64,000 nucleotides of DNA. It comes from Burkholderiaceae bacterium. GTDB lineage: Bacteria; Pseudomonadota; Gammaproteobacteria; Burkholderiales; Burkholderiaceae_C. A model generated the notes under the pieces. The model searched no databases. It was not told the DNA's origin and saw nothing but the letters and a program-made list of their open reading frames with translations. The position numbers and the translations under genes are program-made. Positions 33,905 through 48,407 of the stretch are shown here, piece after piece; within the stretch, counting starts at the first letter, position 1; each line of letters opens with the position of its first letter. The stretch is taken from assembly GCA_024235855.1 (NCBI GenBank), contig JACKLN010000006.1:62001-126000 (forward strand), in the 5' to 3' direction.

Positions 33905-35797
33905 TCACTCCCCAACCAGCAGGCGGTTCACCCTGCGAACAAACGTGGAGGGATCCTCGAGTTGCCCGCCTTCGGCCAGCAGCGCCTGCTCGAAGAGCAG
34001 CGCCGCCAGGTCGTCGAACTGTTCGGCGCCCTCGGGGGCATCGAGCCGGCGGACGAGCGCATGTCGGGGATTGATCTCCAGGATGGGCTGTGCCTTCGGT
34101 GCCTCCTGCCCCGCGGCCTTGAGCATGCGTGCGAGGTGGGCACTGACGTCGCCCTCGTCGACCACCACGCAGGCCGGTGAGTCGACCAGGCGGGTCGTCA
34201 CGCGCACGTCCTTCACGCGGTCCGCCAGCGAGGCCTTGAGCTTGTCGAGCAGCGGCTTGCTGGCCTCGGCGGCGGCCTCGGCGGCCTTCTTCTCCGCCTC
34301 GTCCTGCAGCTTGCCCAGGTCCACGGCGCCCTTGGCCACGCTGCTCAGCGGGTGGCCCTCGTACTCGTAGAGGTGCGACAGCATCCACTCGTCCACCCGG
34401 TCCACCAGCAGCAGCACCTCGATGCCCTTCTTGCGGAAGATCTCGAGCTGCGGGCTGCCCTTGGCGGCGGCCAGGCTGTCGGCGGTGATGTAGTAGACCG
34501 CGTCCTGGCCTTCCTTCATGCGCGAGACGTAGTCGGCCAGCGACACGCCCTCGTCGGCATGCGTGGAGGCGAAGCGGAAGAGCTTGGCCAGCCGCTCGCG
34601 GTTGGCGAAGTCCTCGCCGATGCCCTCCTTGAGCACCTGGCCGAATTCCTTCCAGAATGCGGCGTACTTGTCCTTCTGGCTGGGCTCGTCGCTGTTGGCC
34701 ACGTCCTCGAGCATGCTCAGCACGCGCTTGGTGCTGCCTTCGCGGATGGCCTTGACGTCGCGGCTTTCCTGCAGCAGCTCCCGGCTGACGTTCAGCGGCA
34801 GGTCGGCGCTGTCGATCACGCCCTTGACGAAGCGCAGGTACACCGGCATCAGCGCCTCGGCGTCGTCCATGATGAAGACGCGCTTGACGTAGAGCTTCAC
34901 GCCGCCGCGCTTGTCGCGGTTCCAGAGGTCGAACGGCGCCTTGGCCGGCACGTACAGCAGCTGCGTGTACTCGGTGCGGCCTTCCACACGGTTGTGCGTG
35001 TAGGCCAGCGGTGCCTGCTGGTCGTAGCTGATCTGCTTGTAGAACTCCTGGTACTCGGCGTCGGTGATGTCGCTCTTGCTGCGCGTCCACAGCGCGGCGG
35101 CCTTGTTCACCGTCTCCCACTCGTCGGTGGGCACCTGGGCCTTCTTCTCCTCGTCCCAGGTCTCCTTGCGCATCAGGATCGGCAGCGAGATGTGGTCGCT
35201 GTACTTGCCGATGATGGACTTGAGCTTCCACGCGGAAAGGAACTCCTCCTCGCCCTCGCGCAGGTGCAGGATGACGTCGGTGCCGCGGCCGGGCTTGTCG
35301 ATCGTCTCGACCTCGAAGTCGCCGCTGCCGGTGCTGCTCCAGCGCACGCCCTGGTCGGCCGGCGCGCCGGCGCGGCGCGTCTCCACCGTCATGCGGTCGG
35401 CGACGATGAAACCGGAATAGAAGCCCACGCCGAACTGGCCGATCAGGTTGGCGTCCTTCTTCTGGTCGCCTTCCAGCCGCGCCATGAACTCGCGCGTGCC
35501 GCTCTTGGCGATGGTGCCCAGGTGGGCCACGGCCTCCTCGGCGCTCATGCCGATGCCGTTGTCGCGGATGGTGATGGTCTTCGCCTCGGCGTCGAAGAGC
35601 ACGCGCAGTTCGAGGTTGGGCTGGTCCTCGTACAGCGCGGCGTTGTCCAGCGCCTCGAAGCGCAGCTTGTCGCAGGCGTCAGAGGCGTTGGAGACCAGCT
35701 CACGCAGGAAGATCTCCTTGTTGGAGTACAGCGAATGGGTGACCAGGTGCAGGATCTGCTGCACCTCGGCCTGGAAGGAATGGGTCTGTTTGCTCAT
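33905..35797 (-). CDS. htpG: Molecular chaperone HtpG (Hsp90)
   Basis: A 630-residue Hsp90. The start MSKQTHSFQAEVQQILHLVT is canonical. The GHKL ATP pocket shows ELVSNASDACDKLR, the motif IRDNGIGMSAEEAVAHLGTI, and GQFGVGFYSGFIVAD. The middle domain has the catalytic-loop region YVKRVFIMDDAEALMPVYLR and the motif SADLPLNVSRELLQ. The C-terminus lacks MEEVD, as in all bacterial forms. A heat-shock sigma-factor-type promoter lies 38-64 bases upstream, so regulation by RpoH is expected. Confidence 0.98.
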   Translation of the reverse strand: MSKQTHSFQAEVQQILHLVTHSLYSNKEIFLRELVSNASDACDKLRFEALDNAALYEDQPNLELRVLFDAEAKTITIRDNGIGMSAEEAVAHLGTIAKSGTREFMARLEGDQKKDANLIGQFGVGFYSGFIVADRMTVETRRAGAPADQGVRWSSTGSGDFEVETIDKPGRGTDVILHLREGEEEFLSAWKLKSIIGKYSDHISLPILMRKETWDEEKKAQVPTDEWETVNKAAALWTRSKSDITDAEYQEFYKQISYDQQAPLAYTHNRVEGRTEYTQLLYVPAKAPFDLWNRDKRGGVKLYVKRVFIMDDAEALMPVYLRFVKGVIDSADLPLNVSRELLQESRDVKAIREGSTKRVLSMLEDVANSDEPSQKDKYAAFWKEFGQVLKEGIGEDFANRERLAKLFRFASTHADEGVSLADYVSRMKEGQDAVYYITADSLAAAKGSPQLEIFRKKGIEVLLLVDRVDEWMLSHLYEYEGHPLSSVAKGAVDLGKLQDEAEKKAAEAAAEASKPLLDKLKASLADRVKDVRVTTRLVDSPACVVVDEGDVSAHLARMLKAAGQEAPKAQPILEINPRHALVRRLDAPEGAEQFDDLAALLFEQALLAEGGQLEDPSTFVRRVNRLLVGE

Positions 35798-35834
35798 GGT
35801 CGGCAGGGACGGTTGAAAAACGAGCCGCTTGCCA

Positions 35835-35861
35835 TCTTGGGGCGATGCGAAGGCATTCAAG
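35835..35861 (-). promoter_or_regulatory. RpoH (sigma-32)-type heat-shock promoter of htpG
   Basis: On the minus strand CTTGAAT (35861-35855) and CCCCAAGA (35842-35835) are separated by 12 bases. This is close to the sigma-32 consensus CTTGAAA-N11-16-CCCCATNT. The predicted transcript would start about 30 bases before the htpG ATG, a natural 5' leader. Confidence 0.75.
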
Positions 35862-36016
35862 GGCGGCGATGGCGCCGGGCCGGGTCCGGCGCAGCCAGGC
35901 CGCGCCGCGCAGCCGGGCCGTGCTGGTCCCGCCCTGCGGTGGCGTCGGGCATTCTGCCAGCCGAGGCGCGGTTCACGGCGCGCGCAACGCCGCATCCGGA
36001 CCGCTCCGGCAGGCCG

Positions 36017-39000
36017 TTACGGTGACCCGATCGCCCGACGCAAGGTGGCCTCCAGGACCGCCAGGTCGAACGGTTTGACGAGGTGGCCGGCGAAAGCAGG
36101 CTGTGCACCGGGCGGCGGCGCGTCAACGGCGGCACTCGAACTCAGCGCCACGACCGGGATGGCGTGGGTCTGGTCGTGCTCACGCAGCCGGCGCAGGAGG
36201 CGCGCGCTGTCCAGCTCGGGCCGGTCGACATCCAGCAGGATCAGGCTCGGGGGCCGCGCCCGGGCTTGGGCGACGCAGTCGTCCTCCCCCTCGGCGGTCC
36301 GCAGCTCGAAGTCGGGATGATCCTGCAAGGCCGCTGCCATCAGCGCCGCCTCGAATGCCGACCCGTCGACGTACAGCAGGCTGCCGGCCAGCGCCGGCGG
36401 GTCGCCCGGCGCGCCGTCCGCGGTCGACACCCCTCGAACGGCCGCCACCTCGGCCGCGATGGCCGGCGCGGCAGTCGGCAGCCAGATCCAGAAGCAGCTG
36501 CCCTGCCCCGGCGTGCTGCGCACGCCGATCCGGCCCCGCATCAGATCGACGAGCCGGCTGCTCAAGGCCAGGCCGATGCCGGTGCCTTCGGTGCCCTTGC
36601 GCTCGGCATCCAGCCGCTCGAAGGGCACGAACAGGCGCCGCTGCTGTGCCTCGGTCAGCCCCTCGCCCTGGTCGTGCACCTCGACGCGCCAGCCATCGTC
36701 CGAGTGGCACACGTCGATCCTGACCTGACCGTGGGGTCGGTTGTACTTGATCGCGTTGGACAACAGGTTGAGCAGGACCTGCTTGAGCCGGATGCGGTCG
36801 GCGCACACCCAGGACGGGTCCGGCGGCATGGCCGCGGGTTGCCAGCTGACGCCGTGGGCGCGCGCCAGCGGTGCGACGAGCCCGCTGCACTCGGCCAGCA
36901 GCGGCATCAGTTCCACCGGTTCGGCGGCCACCTCCAGCCTGCCCGCCTCGACCCGAGCGAGATCAAGCACCTCGTTGATCAGCTCGAGCAGGTGCTCCCC
37001 GCCGGCGAGGATGTCGTGAACCAGCGGGCGGTGCGACGGCGCCAGTGGCGGGTCCTGATCCGACGCCAGCACCTCGGCGAAGCCGATGATCGCGTTCATC
37101 GGCGTGCGCAGCTCGTGGCTCATGCGGGACAGGAACTCGGACTTGGCCAGGTTCGCGCGCTCGGCCTCTTCCTTGAGGGTGAGCAGCTGGGCCTGCGCGC
37201 GCTTCTGCGCCGTGATGTCGATGCCGAAGGCATAACACACCGGTGCGTCGCCATCGCCAGGGCCCGGAGCCAGCGTGATCAGCTGGACCTCTTCCTGGGA
37301 AGCAGCACCCTGGTTCCATTGGCGCTCGATGACGACCGTCTCGCCAGCGAGTGCCCGCAGCACCGCCGCCTCGCTCTCGGCGCTGCGCTCGGTGCCGGCG
37401 ACCTCGCGCAGGCGCTGCCCGACGATGTCGGCCTCCGCCAGACCGAGCATCTGCCGCAGGCGGGCGTTGACGAAGACATAGCGGAGGTCCGCATCCAGGC
37501 AGGCGATGTAGCCGGGAAAGGCCTCGATCATCGCCCGTTGCTGCGCCTCGGCCGTCCGCAAGGCATCGACGGCGTCCTCCTCGGCCGTGATGTCGGCGAA
37601 GGTCCACACCCGCACCATGTGCCCCCCGTCGACGAACGGGAAGCAGCGTCGCCGCAGCGCCCGGCCATCCTTGAGCCGAACGCGATCGTCGCTGAAGAGG
37701 TTGCCGCGGATGATCTCGTCCACCCGCCGCGCCTGCGCCTGGGGGTCGGCGAACATCGCGGCGGCGTGCGTCATGATCCTCCGCGGCGTCAACACCTCGC
37801 CCGGCGCCACGGCCAGACCCCACATCGACAGCATGCGCTCGTTGTGGAACAGCACCGGCTCGTCGGGGCCGGCCGCGCCGGACGCGAAGATGCCGTCGCC
37901 GATGGCGTTCAGGGCCGTGCGCAGGTTGCGCAGGCTGGCGTTCAGCGCCGCGCTCGCCCGCTGCTCCTCGGTGACGTCGCGCGAGACGACGATGACGCGA
38001 TCGACGGGGCGGCCGTCCTCGACGATCGGGTGATAGACCGTCTCCGTGTTCACCCGGTTGCCGTCGACCTCGACCCACCCACGGTACGTGATCGTGCGCC
38101 GCTCGTCGGCCGCCGCGGTGATGTGACGCAGACGTTCGTCGCGGTCGGCCAGACCCGGCAGGCTGCGCCCCTCGAGTCCCAGCGCCTGCTCCCGCGAAAC
38201 GCCCGACAGCCGGCACCATGCATCGTTGACCATCTGGTAGCGGAACTGGCCATCCCGGCGAACCTGCAGGCTGACGGCAGCGCTCATGGCGTTGATCGCG
38301 AACTCGTACTCCCGGAGTCGGGCCTCGGTGCGCTTGAGTTCGCTGATGTCCGTCCACAGCCCGACCGAGCCCACGGTGCGGCCGTCGAGGTCGGTGAGTG
38401 GCGTGGCGTTGTTGACGCAGTGCACCAGCGTGCCATCGGGGCGCCTGAGTGCCAGCTCGTAGCTGCCGCGGTCGCCTGCCCGCCGGCGCTCCAGCTGGGC
38501 CCGGAACACGGCAGCGTTCTCGTCGTCCACGAAGTCGAAGATCGTGCGCCCGAGCACCGACTCCCGCGCGCAGCCCAGCAGGGCACACATGGCCGGATTC
38601 AGGTCCGTGGTACGACCTTGGACGTCGATGAACCAGACACCCTCACGGGTCGTGCGCACGAGCTCGATGAGCCTGTGGCTCTGTTCGACCAGCGCGGCGG
38701 CTGCGGCAGCCGGCAAGGCGTCCCCGGCCTGGCCCGGCGGGCGCGCGCGCCCGCCCGCCGGCGCGGACAGGTGCATCCGCTCCTCCACGTCGGCCAGCAG
38801 GGTCTCCAGGCGGAGGCTGGCCAGACGCGCACGCTCGCTCTCCGACAGGCGCAGCAGCGTGCTCTCCCGCATCGCGGCGCTGTTGCGCATGCTGGTCCAC
38901 ACCTGGTAAGGGAGGAAGATCGCCGCCCCCCACAGAAAGGCCGGCTCGCCACCGGCGACCCCGAGCCGGAAAGCCACGGGAACGAACGCGGGCACCGCAT

Positions 39001-39445
39001 ACAGCACCACCGCCGCGGCGTCGTGGGCCAGCATGTTCGATCCGCCGATCGCCACGGCCATCAACACGAAGAACAGGTAGGCTTGGTACTGCGGGTTCTG
39101 TTCCGGGAACAGCCACCACGCGCTCAGGCCCCAGGCGACACCGGTGCCCAGCACGGACATCCGGTACAGCCTCAGCCAGCGCAGCGCCGGCTCCACCGGT
39201 GTACCCAGCCGCCGATGCCACAGGCTGACCATCAGCCGCGCCAGCATGACAACGACCAGCACGGCAAGCCATGTGGCCACGTCGACCGTCGAAACCACCG
39301 GCCACTGCAGCCACGCCACCAGCAGCCCGAAGACGACGCCAGCCGCGGCCAGCCGCGGCGTCGTCTGTGCATATTGGCGCAGTGACTCGGCGCGCAGCGC
39401 CTGCCGCTGCGCGGCCGTCAGGTCGGCGCGGTCATGCCCTGCCAT
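36017..39445 (-). CDS. Four-PAS hybrid sensor histidine kinase with degenerate receiver
   Basis: A 1142-residue membrane kinase. Residues ~33-185 hold about six hydrophobic segments, forming an integral membrane sensor. Four PAS domains follow (about 255-375, 375-500, 505-630 and 635-760), each ending in a D-I-T-like hinge (DISELK, DVTEEQ, DITAEE, DITAQK). HisKA has FLSRMSHELRTPMNAIIGF (His777) and the ATPase domain has NLLSNAIKYNRPHGQ, DQGEGLTEAQQ and GTGIGLALSSRLV. The C-terminal receiver (about 1010-1142) keeps the phosphoacceptor LILLDVDRPELDS and Lys in HLVKPFD. However, the acidic pocket reads LLYVDGSAFE, with only one acidic residue. The divergent REC-Hpt gene could be its phosphorelay partner. 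Confidence 0.9.
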   Translation of the reverse strand: MAGHDRADLTAAQRQALRAESLRQYAQTTPRLAAAGVVFGLLVAWLQWPVVSTVDVATWLAVLVVVMLARLMVSLWHRRLGTPVEPALRWLRLYRMSVLGTGVAWGLSAWWLFPEQNPQYQAYLFFVLMAVAIGGSNMLAHDAAAVVLYAVPAFVPVAFRLGVAGGEPAFLWGAAIFLPYQVWTSMRNSAAMRESTLLRLSESERARLASLRLETLLADVEERMHLSAPAGGRARPPGQAGDALPAAAAAALVEQSHRLIELVRTTREGVWFIDVQGRTTDLNPAMCALLGCARESVLGRTIFDFVDDENAAVFRAQLERRRAGDRGSYELALRRPDGTLVHCVNNATPLTDLDGRTVGSVGLWTDISELKRTEARLREYEFAINAMSAAVSLQVRRDGQFRYQMVNDAWCRLSGVSREQALGLEGRSLPGLADRDERLRHITAAADERRTITYRGWVEVDGNRVNTETVYHPIVEDGRPVDRVIVVSRDVTEEQRASAALNASLRNLRTALNAIGDGIFASGAAGPDEPVLFHNERMLSMWGLAVAPGEVLTPRRIMTHAAAMFADPQAQARRVDEIIRGNLFSDDRVRLKDGRALRRRCFPFVDGGHMVRVWTFADITAEEDAVDALRTAEAQQRAMIEAFPGYIACLDADLRYVFVNARLRQMLGLAEADIVGQRLREVAGTERSAESEAAVLRALAGETVVIERQWNQGAASQEEVQLITLAPGPGDGDAPVCYAFGIDITAQKRAQAQLLTLKEEAERANLAKSEFLSRMSHELRTPMNAIIGFAEVLASDQDPPLAPSHRPLVHDILAGGEHLLELINEVLDLARVEAGRLEVAAEPVELMPLLAECSGLVAPLARAHGVSWQPAAMPPDPSWVCADRIRLKQVLLNLLSNAIKYNRPHGQVRIDVCHSDDGWRVEVHDQGEGLTEAQQRRLFVPFERLDAERKGTEGTGIGLALSSRLVDLMRGRIGVRSTPGQGSCFWIWLPTAAPAIAAEVAAVRGVSTADGAPGDPPALAGSLLYVDGSAFEAALMAAALQDHPDFELRTAEGEDDCVAQARARPPSLILLDVDRPELDSARLLRRLREHDQTHAIPVVALSSSAAVDAPPPGAQPAFAGHLVKPFDLAVLEATLRRAIGSP

Positions 39446-39892
39446 GGCGACGGGCGGAACTGTCAGCGCACCAGACGCAGCTGCGCCTCACCGGCACGTG
39501 AACGCACGCCATGCGGACGCCAGGTCTCCGGTCGCGGGCTGTCTCATGCGAAAGTGCTCCGTCGCCAAGCCAGGCATCAATGATGCACGCACTTTCCATG
39601 CCCTCCAGCGTGAACTGCCATGGCCCCGAGGATCAATTGCCGGCATTGCACCCCACTGGGTTGGGGGATACTCCAGCCAAGCATTTATGGCGCGGTCCGT
39701 CATGACAGGCGACGCCGATGGCCAGCCCAATCCCGCCGCTGCGGCGCATCCCGGACGAGTGCACGCGTGCAACTGCTTCCATCCACAACCTGCTGCGACC
39801 ACATTTGGTGGCTTCGCCGCATCCGGGTGCAGGCACACGCAGGGCACGTGCGCATCGCCGGGTCCGGCGCGGCGCTCGAGGGCGTGTGAGGG
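39446..39892. other. Gene-free divergent region between hybrid kinase and REC-Hpt genes
   Basis: 447 bases without a convincing gene; open frames here lack ribosome-binding sites and family features. It contains an odd palindrome GCATCA-A-TGATGC (39574-39586) and, around it, GAAAGTGC (39550-39557) with its complement GCACTTTC (39589-39596). These nested repeats could be an operator or an RNA structure. A weak promoter-like TTGCAC...GATACT precedes the REC-Hpt gene. Confidence 0.35.
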
Positions 39893-40801
39893 ATGTCGTC
39901 GGAGCCGGATTTCCGTCCGCCACCAACCGGCAGCGTGGGCATGGCCACGACGCCGGCGGCGTCGCGCGATGAGGCGTTGGCACGCGGAGCGCTGCTGCTG
40001 ACCGTCGAGGACAACCCCATCAACCAGAAGCTCACCCGGCATCAGCTGCGCCTGCTGGGCTACCTGACCGACTTCGCCGGCGATGGCCTGCAGGGCCTGG
40101 AGCGCTGGCGCCAGGGGCACTACGGGCTCGTGCTCACCGATCTGCACATGCCGATCATGGACGGCTACGAGATGGTGACGGCGATTCGCCGGGAGGAAGC
40201 CGCCAGTGGCCGCCCGCGAACCGTGGTCGTCGCGCTGACTGCCAACGCGATGAAGGGCCAGGCCGAGCAGTGTCTGGCGGCAGGCATGGACGACTATCTG
40301 GCCAAGCCGGTGTCGTTGGCGCGCCTGGGGAGCGTGCTGTCCCACTGGCTGGGCAGCCCTGCCGGGAACGGGCCACCGGCAGACGCCACCAGGCCCACGG
40401 ACACCGGCGCGCCGCCGGCGGTCGACCCAGCGCTTCCCGCGGTGGACGTGGGTGTACTGGCGGCACTGGTCGGCAACAAGCCCGCCGTGCTCGAACGCTT
40501 CTTGGCCGACTACCTGCGACACGGCCTCACCTACCAGCAAGGCATGCTCGCGGCGCTGGACGGCGGCGACCTCCGCGAGGCCTGTTCACTGGCGCACAAG
40601 CTGAAGTCGTCTTCGCGGAGCGTCGGGGCACTGGCCCTGGGGGATCTCTGCGAGCAGATCGAGGCGGCCGGAAGAGCCGGGCAGCAAGCGGCGGCGCGTG
40701 CCCTGGCTCCGGCCCTGGCATCCCATTGGCACCAGGTCGCGGCCGCGATCGAAGCGCATCTCGCCAACGGGCCGATGGCGGGCCAGGACACAAGCCGGTG
40801 A
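39893..40801 (+). CDS. Response regulator with C-terminal Hpt domain
   Basis: A 302-residue two-domain phosphorelay protein. The receiver (about 33-155) has LLLTVEDNPINQKLTRHQL, phosphoacceptor Asp in LVLTDLHMPIMDGYEMV, and Lys in DDYLAKPVSLARL. After a proline-rich linker, an Hpt helical domain (about 185-285) carries ACSLAHKLKSSSRSVGALAL with the phosphorylatable His in AHKLKSSS. This is the C-terminal REC-Hpt half of an EvgS/BvgS-type kinase as a separate protein, so it can shuttle phosphate between a hybrid kinase and a final receiver. The likely partners are the neighbouring kinases and the REC-EAL protein. The start could also be ATG 39941; 39893 has GAGGG directly before it. Confidence 0.87.
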   Translation: MSSEPDFRPPPTGSVGMATTPAASRDEALARGALLLTVEDNPINQKLTRHQLRLLGYLTDFAGDGLQGLERWRQGHYGLVLTDLHMPIMDGYEMVTAIRREEAASGRPRTVVVALTANAMKGQAEQCLAAGMDDYLAKPVSLARLGSVLSHWLGSPAGNGPPADATRPTDTGAPPAVDPALPAVDVGVLAALVGNKPAVLERFLADYLRHGLTYQQGMLAALDGGDLREACSLAHKLKSSSRSVGALALGDLCEQIEAAGRAGQQAAARALAPALASHWHQVAAAIEAHLANGPMAGQDTSR

Positions 40802-40909
40802 GGGTTGCGCCCGCCATGCGACTTGCCGATCCAGGCGGCTCGGTCTCGATTCCCAGGGCGGCGGACAGGCGCCCTGCAACAATGCCCTTGGCGCCCTTGG
40901 AGTAGCGAG

Positions 40910-42136
40910 ATGGCCCTGGCACGCCCGATCCTCGTCCTCGACGACGAGCCCTTCATGCTCGACCTGCTGCAGCACATGCTCGCGCGCGAAGGGTTCGAGG
41001 ACATCGTCTGCATGGGCGACGGCGCTGCCGCGCTGTCCTGGCTGGATGCCCAGGACGAGCCCCCGCAGATGGTGGTCCTGGACATCAACATGCCGGGCAT
41101 GGATGGTGTCGAGTTCGTGCGCCACCTGGCGGAACGCCGGTTTGCCGGCTGCCTGCTGCTGGTGAGTGGCGAGGACGAGCTCCTGCTGCAATCCACCGAG
41201 AAGCTGGCGCGCGCCTACGAGTTGCAGACCACCACGCCGCTGCGCAAACCGCCGAGCGCGGAGGCACTGCGCGGCGCGCTCGCCCAGCACCTGGCGCCGA
41301 AGACCCCGGGGCGGCGGGCCGCAACCCGCAAGGTCTATGCCGCAGAAGAGGTCCGCAATGGCATCGAGGCTGGCCAGCTCGTCAACTGGTACCAGCCGAA
41401 GGTCGACGTGAAGACCGGCGAGGTGGTGGGTGTCGAGGCGCTCGTGCGCTGGCAGCATCCGACCGACGGCCTCGTGTTCCCCGACCAGTTCGTTCCCGTC
41501 GCCGAGCACGGCGGCTTCGTCCACGAGCTCACGCGCGTCGTCGCCAGGACCGCCGTGGCCCAGGCCCGCGAATGGCTCGATGCCGGCCTGACGCTGCGCG
41601 TGGCCATCAACGTGTCGATGGACGACCTGTCCACCCTGGCCCTGGCCGACCGCATGATCGCCAAGACCAGCGACGTTGGCGTTCCGCCGCAGTACATCCA
41701 GATCGAGATCACCGAGAGCCGGCTGATGCGCTCGGTCACCAGCGTCCTCGACCAGCTGATCCGCCTGCGGCTGAAGCGATTCCGACTGTCGATCGACGAT
41801 TTCGGGCAGGGCCACAGTTCGCTGGCGCAGCTGCGCGACCTGCCGTTCGACGAATTGAAGATCGATCGCAGCTTCACCCACAACGCCGCCCACGACACCC
41901 GGCTGCGCGCCATCTTCGAAGCCAGCCTGAACCTGGGCCGCATGCTGGGCATGGACGTCGTGGCCGAGGGCGTGGAAGACCGCGACGACTGGGACTTCCT
42001 CGTCGAGAAGGGGGTCAACATCGCGCAGGGCTACTTCATCGGCCGGCCCATGCCCGCCCACGCGCTGCAGAGCTGGCTGCACGAATGGGAGGCGCGACTC
42101 TGGCAGGACGGGCTGCTCCCGCCGGACCAGCCTTGA
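40910..42136 (+). CDS. Response regulator with EAL c-di-GMP phosphodiesterase domain
   Basis: A 408-residue protein. The N-terminal receiver (about 5-120) has PILVLDDEPFMLDLLQHML, phosphoacceptor Asp in MVVLDINMPGMDG, and Lys in TPLRKPPSAE. The EAL domain (about 150-395) is intact for catalysis: GVEALVRW (EAL), Asn in VAINVSMDDL, Glu in IEITESRLM, DDFGQGHSSL, Lys in ELKIDRSF, Glu in VAEGVEDRDD, and the final QGYFIGRPMP. It should hydrolyse c-di-GMP in response to phosphorylation. ATG 40910 has GGAG 7 bases upstream. The next kinase gene starts at or just after its stop, so signal input and c-di-GMP output are physically linked. Confidence 0.93.
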   Translation: MALARPILVLDDEPFMLDLLQHMLAREGFEDIVCMGDGAAALSWLDAQDEPPQMVVLDINMPGMDGVEFVRHLAERRFAGCLLLVSGEDELLLQSTEKLARAYELQTTTPLRKPPSAEALRGALAQHLAPKTPGRRAATRKVYAAEEVRNGIEAGQLVNWYQPKVDVKTGEVVGVEALVRWQHPTDGLVFPDQFVPVAEHGGFVHELTRVVARTAVAQAREWLDAGLTLRVAINVSMDDLSTLALADRMIAKTSDVGVPPQYIQIEITESRLMRSVTSVLDQLIRLRLKRFRLSIDDFGQGHSSLAQLRDLPFDELKIDRSFTHNAAHDTRLRAIFEASLNLGRMLGMDVVAEGVEDRDDWDFLVEKGVNIAQGYFIGRPMPAHALQSWLHEWEARLWQDGLLPPDQP

Positions 42137-42201
42137 CACGGCAGCGCCGCTCACCCGTCGCGCCGCTGGACCAGGAACCCCCTGCACTGCACCCGAAGAC
42201 G

Positions 42202-46709
<4,508 letters not shown>

Positions 46710-46728
<19 letters not shown>

Positions 46729-48317
46729 CCTTCACGCCGCGAATCGCTGGCCGCCACGTAGCCTTCGACGGCCGGGTCGCCCATGCGCCAGATGAACTGG
46801 CCGGAGCCGAAGTCCATGTACGGGTCCAGCGTGGGCTTGAGCGCATGGCCCAGGCCGCGCAAGCCATCGGCCAGCGCCGGCGCCATCGTGTGCTCGCAGT
46901 CGATGTCCAGCCCCGTGGCCACCTTCCAGCGCGGCGCGTCGCAGGCCGCCTGCGGTTGCTGCCCGTGCACCAGCATGCGCACCAGGGTCTGCAGGTGACC
47001 CTGCGGCTGCATGTTGCCGCCCATCACGCCAAAGCTCATCACCGGCTGGCCGTCCTTCGTCAGGAAGCCGGGAATGATGGTGTGGAACGGCCGCTTGCCC
47101 GGCGCCACCACGTTGGGGTGACCCGCATCCAGCGTGAAGCCGTGACCGCGGTTCTGCAAGCTCACGCCCACCTCGGGCACCACCACACCGCTGCCGAAGC
47201 CCATGTAGTTGGACTGGATCAGGCTGATCATCATGCCGCTCTCGTCGGCCGCGGTCAGGTAGATGGTGCCGCCCTTGGGCGGCGTGCCAGGGCCGAAGGA
47301 CTGGGCGCGCGTGGGGTCGATGCGCTTCGCACGCTCGGCCAGGTAGGCGTCGTCCAGCAGGTCGGCGGCGGTGACCTCGGTCATCGCCCGCGGGTCGGCC
47401 ACCCAGCGGTAGGTGTCGGCGAAGGCCAGCTTCATGGCCTCGATCTGCAGGTGCTGCGAGGCCAGGCTGTCCACCGGGTGCGCCGCCAGGTCGTGGTGGC
47501 GCAGCATGCCCAGCGCCATCAGCGCCGCGATGCCCTGGCCGTTGGGCGGGATCTGGTGCAGGCGGTGGCCGGCGAAGTCCATGCCGATGGGTTCGACCCA
47601 CTCGGGCGCGTAGCCGGCCAGGTCGGCGACGGTCATCGAGCCGCCATGCGCCGCACTGTGGGCGGCCAGGGCCTGCGCGACGTCGCCCCGGTAGAAGGCC
47701 TCGCCCTTGGTCTCGGCGATGCGACGCAGTGTGCGGCCGGCGGCGGCGAAGCTGAAGCGCTCGCCCGGCGTCGGCGCGCGGCCATGCGGCATGAAGGTCT
47801 CGCGGAAGCCGGGTTCGTTCTCCAGCGCCGGCACCGCGCGCGCCCACTTGTCGGCCGTGACCACGCCGACGCCGTAGCCGCGCTCGGCGAGTTCGATCGC
47901 CGGCTGCAGCAGGTCGCCGAAAGGCAGCTTGCCGAAGCGCTCCGACAGCGCCACCCAGCCGGCCACGGCGCCGGGCACGGTGACGCTGTCCCAGCCGCGC
48001 ATCGGGAGCTTTTCGCCGTGCCTCTTCAGGAAGTACTCGCGCGTCCACGCCGCGGGCGCGGTGCCGGAGCTGTTGAGGCCGTGCAGCTGCTGCCCGTCCC
48101 ACAGGATGGCGAAGTTGTCGCTGCCCAGGCCATTGGAACAGGGCTCGACGATGGCCATCGCCGCCGCCGTGGCGATGGCCGCATCCACCGCGTTGCCGCC
48201 GGCCTGCAGCAGGCGCAGCCCGGCCTGCACGGCCAGCGGTTGCGAGGTGGCGACCACGTTGCGCGCGAACAGCGGGCTGCGCACGGTGGGGTAGGGGTTG
48301 TGCCAATTGAAGGCCAT
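46710..48317 (-). CDS. Gamma-glutamyltransferase family protein
   Basis: A 535-residue Ntn-hydrolase that cleaves or transfers gamma-glutamyl groups, for example from glutathione, after self-processing into two subunits. The catalytic Thr is read at KGGTIYLTAADESGMM (about residue 349). Other conserved segments are ATSQPLAVQAGLRLLQAGGN near the N-terminus, GWDSVTVPGAVAGWVAL, and SFGVMGGNMQPQGHLQTL. There is no clear signal peptide, whereas many GGTs are periplasmic, so a cytoplasmic GGT-like enzyme is likely. Its 3' end overlaps the convergent kinase gene by 19 bases. Confidence 0.9.
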
Positions 48318-48407
48318 CTTGTCTCCTGCGGGTCAGCCGGCGGCGGCCGGGTCGCGCATCTTACGGGGGCCGCCAGCGGACAATGGGCCCACCGCCCGAA
48401 ACACAGC

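Noticed and set aside
36083..39385. A 1100-codon plus-strand open frame opposite the four-PAS hybrid kinase
   Set aside because: It is a GC-bias shadow: composition is His/Arg/Gln/Ala-rich with no domain, while the minus strand encodes a complete kinase.
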